Positions 49,878 through 57,380 of a stretch of DNA of 64,000 nt are shown here, piece after piece. The position numbers were made by a program, and so were the translations under genes. Each line of letters begins with the position of its first letter. Position 1 is the stretch's first letter. The stretch is from an uncultured Granulosicoccaceae bacterium (GTDB lineage: Bacteria > Pseudomonadota > Gammaproteobacteria > CALCKW01). The notes under the pieces are model-generated. The model had not been told where the DNA came from. It worked only from the letters and a program-made list of their open reading frames with translations, and did no database searches. The DNA lies in the NCBI GenBank assembly GCA_937965695.1, contig CALCKW010000009.1:116117-180116 (forward strand), in the 5' to 3' direction.

Positions 49878-49977
49878 CTGAGTGTCGGGTCTCTTAGCCG
49901 GGCTTCAAGGCTAAACCTGACACCGATGGCGTTTTTCTGAAATTAATTGGTCATCAATTAATTTCAATCACACTCAG
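49878..49977 (+). ncRNA. Candidate structured RNA / regulatory element with nested hairpins
   Basis: An outer perfect 8-bp pair CTGAGTGT (49878-49885) / ACACTCAG (49970-49977) encloses two hairpins. Hairpin 1 (49882-49923) pairs GTGTCGGGT with ACCTGACAC and, inside, TAGCC with GGCTA; it is followed by a TTTTT run. Hairpin 2 (49939-49965) is a perfect 11-bp stem, GAAATTAATTG / CAATTAATTTC. The GTGT at 49882-49885 is claimed by both the outer stem and hairpin 1, so the two folds exclude each other. No known family recognised; base pairing is the only evidence. Confidence 0.4.
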
Positions 49978-50060
49978 AAAAAAAGGGTGGCCTGAGCATC
50001 TCTGCGGCAACCTCGATAGAGGGTTAAATTGTTAGTTCACCACTGAACAATTCACGAGCG

Positions 50061-50184
50061 GCAGATTAAGTCATGCTCGCACCGTCGAAGCGCTAAATTC
50101 GGCCCAGCCGCGTTGCACATCTGGCCATGGGTCTAGCTTTTTCAGGCCAACATCACTGACCGGACTTAATCTGAGACTTCCTAA
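50061..50184 (+). repeat. Dispersed intergenic repeat, copy D (best ends)
   Basis: About 124 bases bounded by a perfect 11-bp terminal inverted repeat: CAGATTAAGTC at 50062-50072 and GACTTAATCTG at 50163-50173, followed by AGACTTCCTA. The interior shares CGCTAAATTCGGCCCAG with copy C and CGCGTTGCACATC with copy B. No coding capacity. Confidence 0.8.
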
Positions 50185-50429
50185 ACAATTGGCGTCATAA
50201 CAGCTGCATTTATTTGCAATGCGCTGTACCAGCGATCAATGCCATGATGAATTTTACACTCATGAAAAGAGCAAACCACTTTGCCCAAAACAGACAAATT
50301 AAAGAGCGCTAACTTGTGTTCAACCGGTTCTTCACAGTGAAGGCCGCTTGAGCTTCACACTGACTTACTCTATTTCTGGTGTGCTCTTATCCCAATGGCA
50401 CTGTAAATCACCTTTGCGCACGCCTACGT

Positions 50430-51914
50430 CTAATTCAGCGTTTTTCTTACAGCGTCTTGCCATCCTGCATAAAGTCGGCCACGCGCTGCTTCATCCATCG
50501 CTGGTTGAAAACGTTTTTCACACGCCCAACTTTGACTGAACTCTTCCATGCCTGGATACAGACCCACATGTTGCCCTGCAAGCCACGCGGCACCCAGCAC
50601 TGTCGTCTCAGGGATAACCGGGCAATCCACCGGCGCATCGAGGATATCCGCAAGAAATTGCATCGTCCAATCGCTAGCTGTCATCCCCCCATCCACACGC
50701 AGTACAGTGTCTCCGGTTGAACCCCAGTCACTTTGCATGCATTCCAACAAATCTCGGGTTTGGTACCCAACACTCTGAAGAGTGGCACGCGCGAGCTCCG
50801 CCGGACCTGTATTTCGAGTCATACCAAACAACGCCCCACGGGCATCCGCATTCCAGTAAGGCGCACCCATACCGGTAAAAGCAGGCACTAGGTAAACCGC
50901 TTGTGTCAAATCAGCACCTTCTGCAAGGCCTTGAGTTTCATTCGCTTCTTCGATGATGCCTAAGCCATCGCGCAGCCACTGGACAGCCGAGCCCGCTACA
51001 AATATTGACCCTTCTAAAGCATAAGTCGTTTTGCCATTGAGCCGGTAAGCGATGGTGGTGAGTAATCGGTTTTTCGACGCGACCGCCGATTCACCCGTAT
51101 TGAGCAACGCAAAGCAACCCGTGCCGTAAGTGGATTTAAGCATGCCTGGTTTAAAACAAGCTTGCCCGACGACGGCAGCCTGTTGGTCACCCGCCACCCC
51201 ATTGATAGGAAGTTCTGCGCCTAAGTGTTCGGCGTCAGTGATGGCAAAGTCCGCCGCTGAGTCCAATACTTCAGGGAGCATACTTCCAGGCACATCGAGC
51301 ATACGCAACAACTCGGGATCCCAGCAGCCTTCATGTATGTTGTACATCAACGTGCGTGACGCATTAGTGGCATCGGTGACAAAACGTTTTCCACCGCTGA
51401 GGCGCCAGATTAAAAAGGTATCGACAGTGCCAAAACACAGGCGCCCGGCCTCTGCCTTATCTCTGGCTCCTTCTACATTATCTAGCATCCACGCTAACTT
51501 GGTGCCGGAAAAATACGGATCGAGCAAGAGGCCAGTACGTGCTGTGACGTCTTCTTCAAGGCCTTCTTTTTTAAGCTGGTTACAATAGTCTGAGGTACGT
51601 CGGTCTTGCCAAACAATCGCATTGTAAATGGCTTTGCCCGTTTCCCGATCCCAAACCAAAGTGGTTTCGCGCTGATTTGTGATTCCTATAGAGGCTATTT
51701 CGCTGGCATCCAAACCGGCTTTTGCCAACGCATCTTTACAAGTATCTAGTGTTGTTTGCCACAACTCTTCAGGGTCATGCTCTACCCAGCCTGAATCAGG
51801 GAAATACTGAGTAAACTCCTGCTGACTAACAGAGACAATGTTGCAATTTTCATCAAAGACCATCGCACGGGTTGATGTGGTGCCTTGATCTATGGCGAGA
51901 ATGTGCTTACGCAT
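50430..51914 (-). CDS. glpK: Glycerol kinase
   Basis: 494 aa, normal length. Phosphorylates glycerol to sn-glycerol-3-phosphate. N-terminal [13 protein letters not shown] phosphate-binding loop, NQRETT, and C-terminal [10 protein letters not shown] with the FGGY-family ADP-binding region. ATG at 51914 with AGGAG 8 bases upstream. glpD and glpR lie upstream on the same strand; glpF is not in the window. Confidence 0.97.
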   Translation of the reverse strand: MRKHILAIDQGTTSTRAMVFDENCNIVSVSQQEFTQYFPDSGWVEHDPEELWQTTLDTCKDALAKAGLDASEIASIGITNQRETTLVWDRETGKAIYNAIVWQDRRTSDYCNQLKKEGLEEDVTARTGLLLDPYFSGTKLAWMLDNVEGARDKAEAGRLCFGTVDTFLIWRLSGGKRFVTDATNASRTLMYNIHEGCWDPELLRMLDVPGSMLPEVLDSAADFAITDAEHLGAELPINGVAGDQQAAVVGQACFKPGMLKSTYGTGCFALLNTGESAVASKNRLLTTIAYRLNGKTTYALEGSIFVAGSAVQWLRDGLGIIEEANETQGLAEGADLTQAVYLVPAFTGMGAPYWNADARGALFGMTRNTGPAELARATLQSVGYQTRDLLECMQSDWGSTGDTVLRVDGGMTASDWTMQFLADILDAPVDCPVIPETTVLGAAWLAGQHVGLYPGMEEFSQSWACEKRFQPAMDEAARGRLYAGWQDAVRKTLN

Positions 51915-52036
51915 GGGTGAGCTCCTGTCTAAATCATTTGTGTTAGTTATCAGACGAACAAACCTTGTGCTCAGCGGAGGGCGACAGGGATTGTCTTTTT
52001 CTACGAGGGCTTGGGCAACACTCGTTGACGATTAAA

Positions 52037-53539
52037 CTACTTGCCCGATGCACCTCGTAGGCTTTGTAGATATGTTTTAAGCACATTGACTTCGTCAGCA
52101 CTCAGGCGAAGCCCAAGCTTGCTGCGGCGCCAAATAACATCTTCTACGTCTACTGCCCATTCATTGTCGACCAAGTAGTCCACCTCTGCTTGATAGAGAC
52201 CGGCACCAAAGTCTTGCCCCAAGTCTTGGCGGCTCTTAGCTTCCCCTAACCACTTTCGAGCGTAGTTTCCATAACTGTGAAATACGCGCTGTAGATCTTT
52301 TTCTTCTAAATACGAATAGTCGGCAAAAAACTGATTTTTCACAGCCTCCAATCCAGCCCAGGGAATATCACCGCCGGGCAAACTAGAGCCAGCCGTCCAC
52401 TCTTTGCCTTCACTCTTTAACCAAGGCTGTAATTCTTTGAGTGCATGTTCGGCTAAACGCCGAAAAGTCGTAATTTTACCGCCAAATACATTTAGTAGAG
52501 CAGATCGCTCATCGATAAGGCGCGTCTTGAGCACATAATCTCGGGTGGCTTCTTGAGCAGCGCTGGCACCATCGTCGTAGAGTGGCCGAACACCCGAATA
52601 GGTCCAAACAACGTCTTCTGATTTCACCGGTACTTTAAAATACTCACTGGCAGCATCGCAGATATAGCCGGTCTCTTCATCGCTGCATTGTGCATCTGAT
52701 GCTGAACCGATGTGATCGAGGTCAGTGGTGCCAAGTAGCGTGAAATCACTTTCGTAGGGAATGGCGAAAATTATCCGCCCATCTCGGTTTTGAAAAATAT
52801 ACGAACGATCGTGGTTGAATATTTTGGGCACAACAATATGGCTGCCACGCACTAAGCGGACGCTCTCGCCAGTCTCGGTCCCAATCACGCCTTTTATGCA
52901 ATCAACAACCCAGGGCCCTGCGGCATTGACCAATACACGGGCCGAAATTTCGTGAGTGCCTTGCTCGTCTTCAACTTGCAGCTGCCAACCTTCATCGCTC
53001 GACTGTGCTTCAACGCAACGCGTGCGCGTTTCCACAACAGCACCGTGTTCACGCGCATCCATGGCGTTGAGCACGACTAATCGCGCATCGTCCACCCAGC
53101 AATCAGAGTACTCAAAGCCTTTTTTAAAGGCTGACTTTAGGGCATTTCCGGCGAGATCCTTGCTCAAATCTAGCGACTTAGAACCTGGCAGCAATTTGCG
53201 TCCACCCAGGTGGTCGTACATAAACAACCCAAGCCTTATCATCCAGCGGGGCCGAATACCCGGCTCGTGCGGCAAGACAAAACGCATCGGCCAGGAGATG
53301 TGTGGCGCCATCTGCAAGAGTATTTCACGCTCGGCCAGAGACTCGGCAACCAGACGAAACTTATAGTGTTCTAGATAGCGCAGACCACCGTGAATGAGTT
53401 TGGTGCTTGAAGAGGAAGTTGCGCTCGCCAAATCGTTCTGTTCACACAAATAGACCTTGAGACCACGTCCTGCAGCATCTCGCGCGATACCAACGCCGTT
53501 TATTCCTCCGCCAATTATCGCTAGATCATAGGTGGGCAT
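52037..53539 (-). CDS. glpD: Aerobic glycerol-3-phosphate dehydrogenase
   Basis: 500 aa FAD enzyme that oxidises glycerol-3-phosphate to dihydroxyacetone phosphate at the membrane and feeds electrons to quinone. FAD-binding start DLAIIGGGINGVGIARDAAG, then SSSSTKLIHGGLRYLE, and GVRPLYDD are hallmarks. GGAGAG precedes the ATG. GlpR-like half-sites lie just upstream. Confidence 0.97.
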   Translation of the reverse strand: MPTYDLAIIGGGINGVGIARDAAGRGLKVYLCEQNDLASATSSSSTKLIHGGLRYLEHYKFRLVAESLAEREILLQMAPHISWPMRFVLPHEPGIRPRWMIRLGLFMYDHLGGRKLLPGSKSLDLSKDLAGNALKSAFKKGFEYSDCWVDDARLVVLNAMDAREHGAVVETRTRCVEAQSSDEGWQLQVEDEQGTHEISARVLVNAAGPWVVDCIKGVIGTETGESVRLVRGSHIVVPKIFNHDRSYIFQNRDGRIIFAIPYESDFTLLGTTDLDHIGSASDAQCSDEETGYICDAASEYFKVPVKSEDVVWTYSGVRPLYDDGASAAQEATRDYVLKTRLIDERSALLNVFGGKITTFRRLAEHALKELQPWLKSEGKEWTAGSSLPGGDIPWAGLEAVKNQFFADYSYLEEKDLQRVFHSYGNYARKWLGEAKSRQDLGQDFGAGLYQAEVDYLVDNEWAVDVEDVIWRRSKLGLRLSADEVNVLKTYLQSLRGASGK

Positions 53540-53570
53540 GCATTGCTCTCCAAATATATTGATCGAAACA

Positions 53571-53600
53571 CGCCTTGCGCGTTCGAATATGTTCGTTTAA
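53571..53600 (-). promoter_or_regulatory. Probable GlpR operator upstream of glpD
   Basis: GATCGAAACA at 53571-53580 and ATGTTCGTTTA at 53589-53599, with two GTTCG units ten bases apart. They match the half-sites (ATGTTCG / CGAACAT) bound by GlpR in Escherichia coli. Position 32-61 bases before the glpD ATG suits repression. Confidence 0.5.
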
Positions 53601-53649
53601 TTCTAATTCTTTCGTTTTGCCCGTCAAGACAAATTTCAGTCGTATCGGG

Positions 53650-54414
53650 TCAACCCACCAAGTGAAGATCTACGTTCGCGCTCAGACAGAGATCGCGCAG
53701 AATTTCAGCGTCATCAGAATCCGTAAACAAAGCGTCTACCTCGGCCAAACTTCCAATACGAAACGGCGCACTTCGATTGAGCTTGCTCTGGTCCGCCACC
53801 AAGAAAACATGCCTCGCGTTAGCGATAATGGCCTTAGCAACACGCACTTCATTGTAGTCAAAATCCAACAGCCCGCCTTCTTCGTCAATGGCGGACACAC
53901 CAATGACGGCGTAGTCGACTTTAAACTGCCGAATAAAATCAGCGGCGGCCTCACCAATTAGACCACCATCACTCCGGCGTAACATGCCCCCACACACGAT
54001 CAACTCACAATCGGGGTTTTGCGACATGGTATTGATGACGTGCAGGTTGTTGCTAATGACCAAGAGGTCACGATGGTGGCTGAGTGACGTTGCCACCGCC
54101 TCTGTCGTCGTGCCTAAGTTAATAAACAGACTAGCCCCATCCGGGATGGCCCGTGCTACGTGTGCACCTATGGCAAGCTTTTCAGTCTTCGCCAAAACCT
54201 GCCTTGAGCTGTAGCCTACATTTTCAACACCCGACGCCAACACAGCCCCACCATGGGTTCGACTGAGCAAACGCTTGTCGCATAAGGTGTTCAAATCTCG
54301 CCGAATGGTCTGAGGCGTCAGATCGAACAACTCCACCAATTGTTCAACAGCAACACGGCCTTCTCTTCGCGCGACGTTTAGGATGTCTTGTTGCCTCAAA
54401 CTCAGCTTATGCAT
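53650..54414 (-). CDS. glpR: DeoR-family glycerol-3-phosphate regulon repressor
   Basis: 254 aa. N-terminal DeoR helix-turn-helix (RQQDILNVARREGRVAVEQL, then QTIRRDLNTL) and a C-terminal sugar-phosphate-binding domain (FINLGTTTEAVA, VISNNLHVI, VCGGMLR). ATG at 54414 gives the usual length; the longer frame begins inside the operator-like repeats. Likely repressor of glpD and glpK, released by glycerol-3-phosphate. Confidence 0.93.
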   Translation of the reverse strand: MHKLSLRQQDILNVARREGRVAVEQLVELFDLTPQTIRRDLNTLCDKRLLSRTHGGAVLASGVENVGYSSRQVLAKTEKLAIGAHVARAIPDGASLFINLGTTTEAVATSLSHHRDLLVISNNLHVINTMSQNPDCELIVCGGMLRRSDGGLIGEAAADFIRQFKVDYAVIGVSAIDEEGGLLDFDYNEVRVAKAIIANARHVFLVADQSKLNRSAPFRIGSLAEVDALFTDSDDAEILRDLCLSANVDLHLVG

Positions 54415-54430
54415 ATCAGATTTTCTAGGA

Positions 54431-54450
54431 ATAACGAACAATAACGAACA
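54431..54450 (-). promoter_or_regulatory. Tandem GlpR-like half-sites upstream of glpR
   Basis: Two perfect direct repeats of ATAACGAACA (minus strand TGTTCGTTAT), 17 bases before the glpR ATG. Same half-site as upstream of glpD, suggesting autoregulation. Confidence 0.5.
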
Positions 54451-54597
54451 TATAGCAATCCGATTGGCATTACCAGCACGTGCTAAATGCGTTGAATAGA
54501 ATCTTCTGATGAGCTTAGTGTTAGGACTGACTTAGCCGAGCGCCCTGCTAATTTTTTTTGTGCGCCAATAGTCGCTTTCGCGCATTAGGGGGCCCTG

Positions 54598-55179
54598 TCA
54601 TTTGAGCTTCCACAGTGCAAAGGCGGCTGTTAGCAATACACAACTGCATAATAGAATTTTAGACAAGCTTCCCATCAGCCCTTCAATCATCAGCGCGTGC
54701 ACAACACTCGCCCCAACAACCACTGCGGCCAAACTCAAGTGTGCAAAACGCCAAGCTCGCTGGTGCCAGCGGCGCCGTGTGAAAGCAACAATGGCCGTTA
54801 ACACTAATCCCCACAGAGCTATTGCGCCGTAAACCGAGTACGGCGTCGGCGCGATCAACAGCAGGGCATCAACCATGTCGTCTGGGCTGGTCAGATACAA
54901 ACCCGCTATGTGCAGAAACAAGGTGAAGAGGATTGCTACGCCGACAAGTCGATGCCAACGCTGTTGCTGCGACAATCGCCCGGCCGGAAAACAACCCGCA
55001 GCCAGCAATGGCTGGATTAAAAGCAAAGCCAAGCAGACGATGCCACCGAATGATCCGGTGATATAAATGGCGTCGCGCCCCACTTGCAGCGGGCTCAGAA
55101 CGGCAATGAGTATCGGAAACCCTATAACCGCAGCAAGCAAAACCCACAAGAAAGTAGTTTTTAAAATACCTTGGCGCAC
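54598..55179 (-). CDS. Ferric-reductase-like transmembrane protein
   Basis: 193 aa with about six hydrophobic helices. Helix-borne histidines (RWHRLVG, FLHIAGL, RFAHLSL, VVHALMI) match the haem-binding pattern of the ferric reductase-like / MsrQ cytochrome b fold. GTG start, 26 bases after the upstream intradiol-like gene. Probably moves electrons across the membrane to or from its periplasmic partner; the partner is inferred from linkage only. Confidence 0.75.
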   Translation of the reverse strand: MRQGILKTTFLWVLLAAVIGFPILIAVLSPLQVGRDAIYITGSFGGIVCLALLLIQPLLAAGCFPAGRLSQQQRWHRLVGVAILFTLFLHIAGLYLTSPDDMVDALLLIAPTPYSVYGAIALWGLVLTAIVAFTRRRWHQRAWRFAHLSLAAVVVGASVVHALMIEGLMGSLSKILLCSCVLLTAAFALWKLK

Positions 55180-55205
55180 GGGGCTAACTGCCAGAATATT
55201 CGTGA

Positions 55206-55715
55206 TTAAGCCGCAGCCAAAACAAAGTTTGCCTCTACGCTCGTGTCGCTGCTGCTACCCATAACGGGCCGGAGAAACACGGTTTTGAAATCCTCGTCGT
55301 CGTAGGCAAGATGGGCGTGCGGCTGACCAAAGTTGGGCACAATTTGGATCATCTCTAATTGGAAGGTGCCATCTGCAGCGGTCATCACACTGCCATGGTT
55401 GCTGGGCTCTCGTTCACCGCCTCGTGCAGTCGCGGCCCAAATCTGAATTCGTACGTTAGCCAGTGGCTCACCTGCCCCAGCGCGACGAACAGAACCGTAC
55501 ACCAAAAAGCCTTGGCCGAGGTTATCGACCAGTGGTGCATTTGGCGAGTAGTTGTTACTGCCACCGCGCATAGACTTGGTGGGTGCCAAACCTTCACTCG
55601 CATGAGCAGGCAAAGTTAAAACCGTCGGCGTTGTCACAAGGGCGGCACCACAAGCTACACGCTTTAAAAAGTGCCTACGATTATAATTTGGGCTTATCCA
55701 TTTTCGATCATTCAT
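55206..55715 (-). CDS. Tat-exported intradiol-dioxygenase-fold protein
   Basis: 169 aa. Twin-arginine signal NRRHFLKRVACGAAL. The mature part follows the catechol/protocatechuate dioxygenase beta-sandwich pattern: VYGSVRRAGAGEPLANVRIQIWAA, TAADGTFQLEMI and QPHAHLAY. The His-x-His iron pair is kept. The Tyr expected about 13 residues earlier is not seen, so catechol cleavage is doubtful. ATG at 55715 follows AGGAT by 6 bases. Forms a two-gene unit with the ferric-reductase-like gene. Confidence 0.72.
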   Translation of the reverse strand: MNDRKWISPNYNRRHFLKRVACGAALVTTPTVLTLPAHASEGLAPTKSMRGGSNNYSPNAPLVDNLGQGFLVYGSVRRAGAGEPLANVRIQIWAATARGGEREPSNHGSVMTAADGTFQLEMIQIVPNFGQPHAHLAYDDEDFKTVFLRPVMGSSSDTSVEANFVLAAA

Positions 55716-56230
55716 AGTTTTATCCTGTCTGTACACCATCACAAACCGCGCGATTTAAGCTGGGCTACAAAGCGCTAGCTGCCGAGCGCCCGCCTTCATC
55801 GGTGACATTTGACAAGCTTAACGCTGATCGCCACCGAAAAACACACACATCTCATCGAGACAAAACCAAATGAGCAAAGTTCGAGGAAAGCCAGGCGATC
55901 AAAAATCTCATTCCCGCGAAGAAATACGGTTGGCAAACAGCGTTTATAACTTTGGACAACGCTGACACGACAGCTAATGGGTAATTCATCCGGCGCAAAT
56001 CGGCAACTTTTGATTAGGCGACAACAAAAGCCAACGGCCTCGCAGCATCGCCATACAAAAAATGATTCATTTTTTGAATAAAAACTCGCACAGCACGCGG
56101 AATATGCTTCACGTGAAAAGCGATCTTCGCTAAGAATGGCGCAAGGTGCTAAAGCGCAGGTAGCATGGGATGAACAGAACAGAGAAAAAAGAAGCTAATC
56201 AAACAGCACAAGAGAAGTGGGGAAAGATTA
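55716..56230 (+). other. Intergenic region left of the island junction
   Basis: About 515 bases with no credible gene. A perfect palindrome CAAAAAATGA-T-TCATTTTTTG lies at 56056-56076, possibly an operator for the divergent minus-strand pair. The stretch ends at the tRNA-Leu fragment. Confidence 0.5.
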
Positions 56231-56248
56231 TGGTGCCCGGGGCCGGAA
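56231..56248 (-). mobile_element. tRNA-Leu 3'-end fragment: probable att site at island boundary
   Basis: Read on the minus strand, the 18 bases are TTCCGGCCCCGGGCACCA. Counting back from CCA gives discriminator A, a full 7-base acceptor strand CCCGGGC, a 5-base T-stem strand CCGGC and the last two T-loop bases. That is the exact 3' end of a tRNA-Leu with 5' acceptor GCCCGGG, yet no tRNA body follows. Such fragments are left when an element with a tyrosine integrase inserts into a tRNA gene. The orientation places the intact gene and the element to the right. Confidence 0.75.
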
Positions 56249-56432
56249 CCATGAAAATACAATAACCTTTTGTTATCTTTAACAAATAACCAAAATACTA
56301 AGTTTAGGTACCCAGTTTAACGTACCCACTTTTGTTCGGACTAATGCGGGTTCGAGGCCGAACATTACAAATTTCAACCATCTAAAGTGCTGGTGTGTTT
56401 GCACGTCAAACCAGACAAAAAACACCAATCGT

Positions 56433-56765
56433 TTAACCCCCACTCGCCCTTTTGCTAGTTTTTTGGTTCGCCCCAAAAATCTCTTGGGCATAGTTAAGCA
56501 ACTCTGGGTTTGCGCAATCGCTACCTTCTTTTATCAGCGCACTTACCTTATCTGATCCATATGCAAGGTTGTCGGGGGTTTTAATGCCTTGTTCTCTCAG
56601 CTCGGCACACACCTTACTAACATGTTGCAGCGTGATATAGCTCATCAATACTCGATCCTCATCCGATGGATTTGGCATTTGCAAAGCGAATACTCGACTC
56701 TCTGCCACTTTTTGCTGGTTCTGAAGGTGTGCAATTACTTGTTCTAAACACTCAAATTTAGCCAT
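56433..56765 (-). CDS. Small hypothetical protein at the island end
   Basis: 110 aa, not recognised. Helical, with a plausible amino acid mix and a C-terminal basic tail (NQKTSKRASGG). It begins MAKFECLEQVIAHLQN. Ribosome site is weak. An inverted repeat TGTTCGG / CCGAACA at 56333-56364 lies downstream and may end its transcript. It is the gene nearest the att-like site. Confidence 0.6.
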   Translation of the reverse strand: MAKFECLEQVIAHLQNQQKVAESRVFALQMPNPSDEDRVLMSYITLQHVSKVCAELREQGIKTPDNLAYGSDKVSALIKEGSDCANPELLNYAQEIFGANQKTSKRASGG

Positions 56766-56958
56766 TATTTTCTACTTTTAAATCCTAATGCGCTCAAAAA
56801 CTCAAGTTTACCAATCTATATCACCATGAAATATACAAATATTATTTACTAATTGCAGTTTTTCAGTTTTTTCAGCCTACCTAATCCCTGACGGCTCCCC
56901 GTAGCTCCAGCACTATCTCCATTCCGCAATTCGCGGAGAATAAACAGGACATAGAAAA

Positions 56959-57105
56959 ATGGCTAAATCAGCTAATTCTCAAGGCTCACAAGCACAGACT
57001 GGCCGTGGTCAATCTAGTCACAAAGGCCCAGGTGGCAACTGGCCAGCAACCACGGGCAGCAAATCCGGGTCAGGTCGCGGTAACGCCGCACCCAAAGGCA
57101 AGTAA
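56959..57105 (+). CDS. 48-residue Gly/Ser/Lys-rich small protein
   Basis: ATG at 56959 to TAA at 57105; AGGA stands 10 bases upstream. The product is low-complexity, basic and Gly/Ser/Gln/Asn-rich, with motifs QTGRGQSSHKGPGGNWPATTG and SGSGRGNAAPKGK, and no acidic residue at all. Composition suggests a disordered nucleic-acid-binding or structural peptide. A strong hairpin follows immediately, supporting a discrete transcript. Function unknown. Confidence 0.6.
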   Translation: MAKSANSQGSQAQTGRGQSSHKGPGGNWPATTGSKSGSGRGNAAPKGK

Positions 57106-57113
57106 GGCGCTGC

Positions 57114-57138
57114 GCCTCTCATCGTAGCGATGAGAGGC
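57114..57138 (+). terminator. Perfect hairpin after the small Gly-rich gene
   Basis: 11-bp stem GCCTCTCATCG / CGATGAGAGGC with a 3-base loop, followed by TCTTAAT. Starts 9 bases after the small gene and ends 39 bases before the HicA-like gene. Probably an attenuator or weak terminator; T-run is short. Confidence 0.55.
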
Positions 57139-57176
57139 TCTTAATAAAGCGCATTTCATGCAACCTGGAGCAGAAC

Positions 57177-57380
57177 ATGTACACATCCAAATCGACACGT
57201 AAATTATTTTCTAAGCTGTTCAAGGAAGGCTGGACATGCCGTTACGGGAAAAAACACGGGAAACTAATCTCGCCAACAGGCCACCGTGTGGTGTTCTCCA
57301 AAACGCCCAGCGACCGGAACGCTATTCACAATCTCACAAAAGACATCCGCGCCGTTCAACGGCTAGAGGAAAGACCATGA
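57177..57380 (+). CDS. HicA-like mRNA interferase-fold protein
   Basis: 67 aa. The size and the pattern FKEGW...YGKKHGKLISPTGHRVVFSKTPSD...NLTKDIRAV resemble HicA toxins (double-stranded-RNA-binding-like fold), with His27 where the catalytic His lies. GGAG 7 bases before the ATG. Its TGA overlaps the ATG of the large ankyrin protein by 4 bases (ATGA). HicA normally pairs with HicB; no HicB is seen. Either the ankyrin protein is its partner, or this is a non-toxic RNA-binding relative. Confidence 0.65.
   Translation: MYTSKSTRKLFSKLFKEGWTCRYGKKHGKLISPTGHRVVFSKTPSDRNAIHNLTKDIRAVQRLEERP

Larger units (their letters stand above)
49384..50429 (+). other. Long non-coding stretch with structured element and repeat
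   Basis: About 1045 bases between two minus-strand genes. It contains the receptor promoter side (AT-rich, 49384-49860), the nested-hairpin element at 49878-49977, an AATTGTT...AACAATT inverted repeat at 50027-50052, repeat copy D at 50061-50184, and about 240 bases after it with nothing recognisable. No credible gene. Confidence 0.55.

Noticed and set aside
49878..49977. Known riboswitch (cyclic-di-GMP or other)
   Set aside because: I could not match the conserved core of any riboswitch class; kept only as an unclassified structured element.
56056..56076. Fur box upstream of the ferric-reductase-like operon
   Set aside because: The palindrome AAATGATTCATTT is symmetric but matches the Fur consensus poorly; described only as a palindrome.
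56279..56491. 70-codon minus-strand frame overlapping the 110-aa gene
   Set aside because: It is mostly an out-of-frame continuation of the 110-aa gene and intergenic DNA. I also considered an integron attC site here because GTTTAAC occurs twice, but both copies point the same way, so the required inverted core sites are absent.
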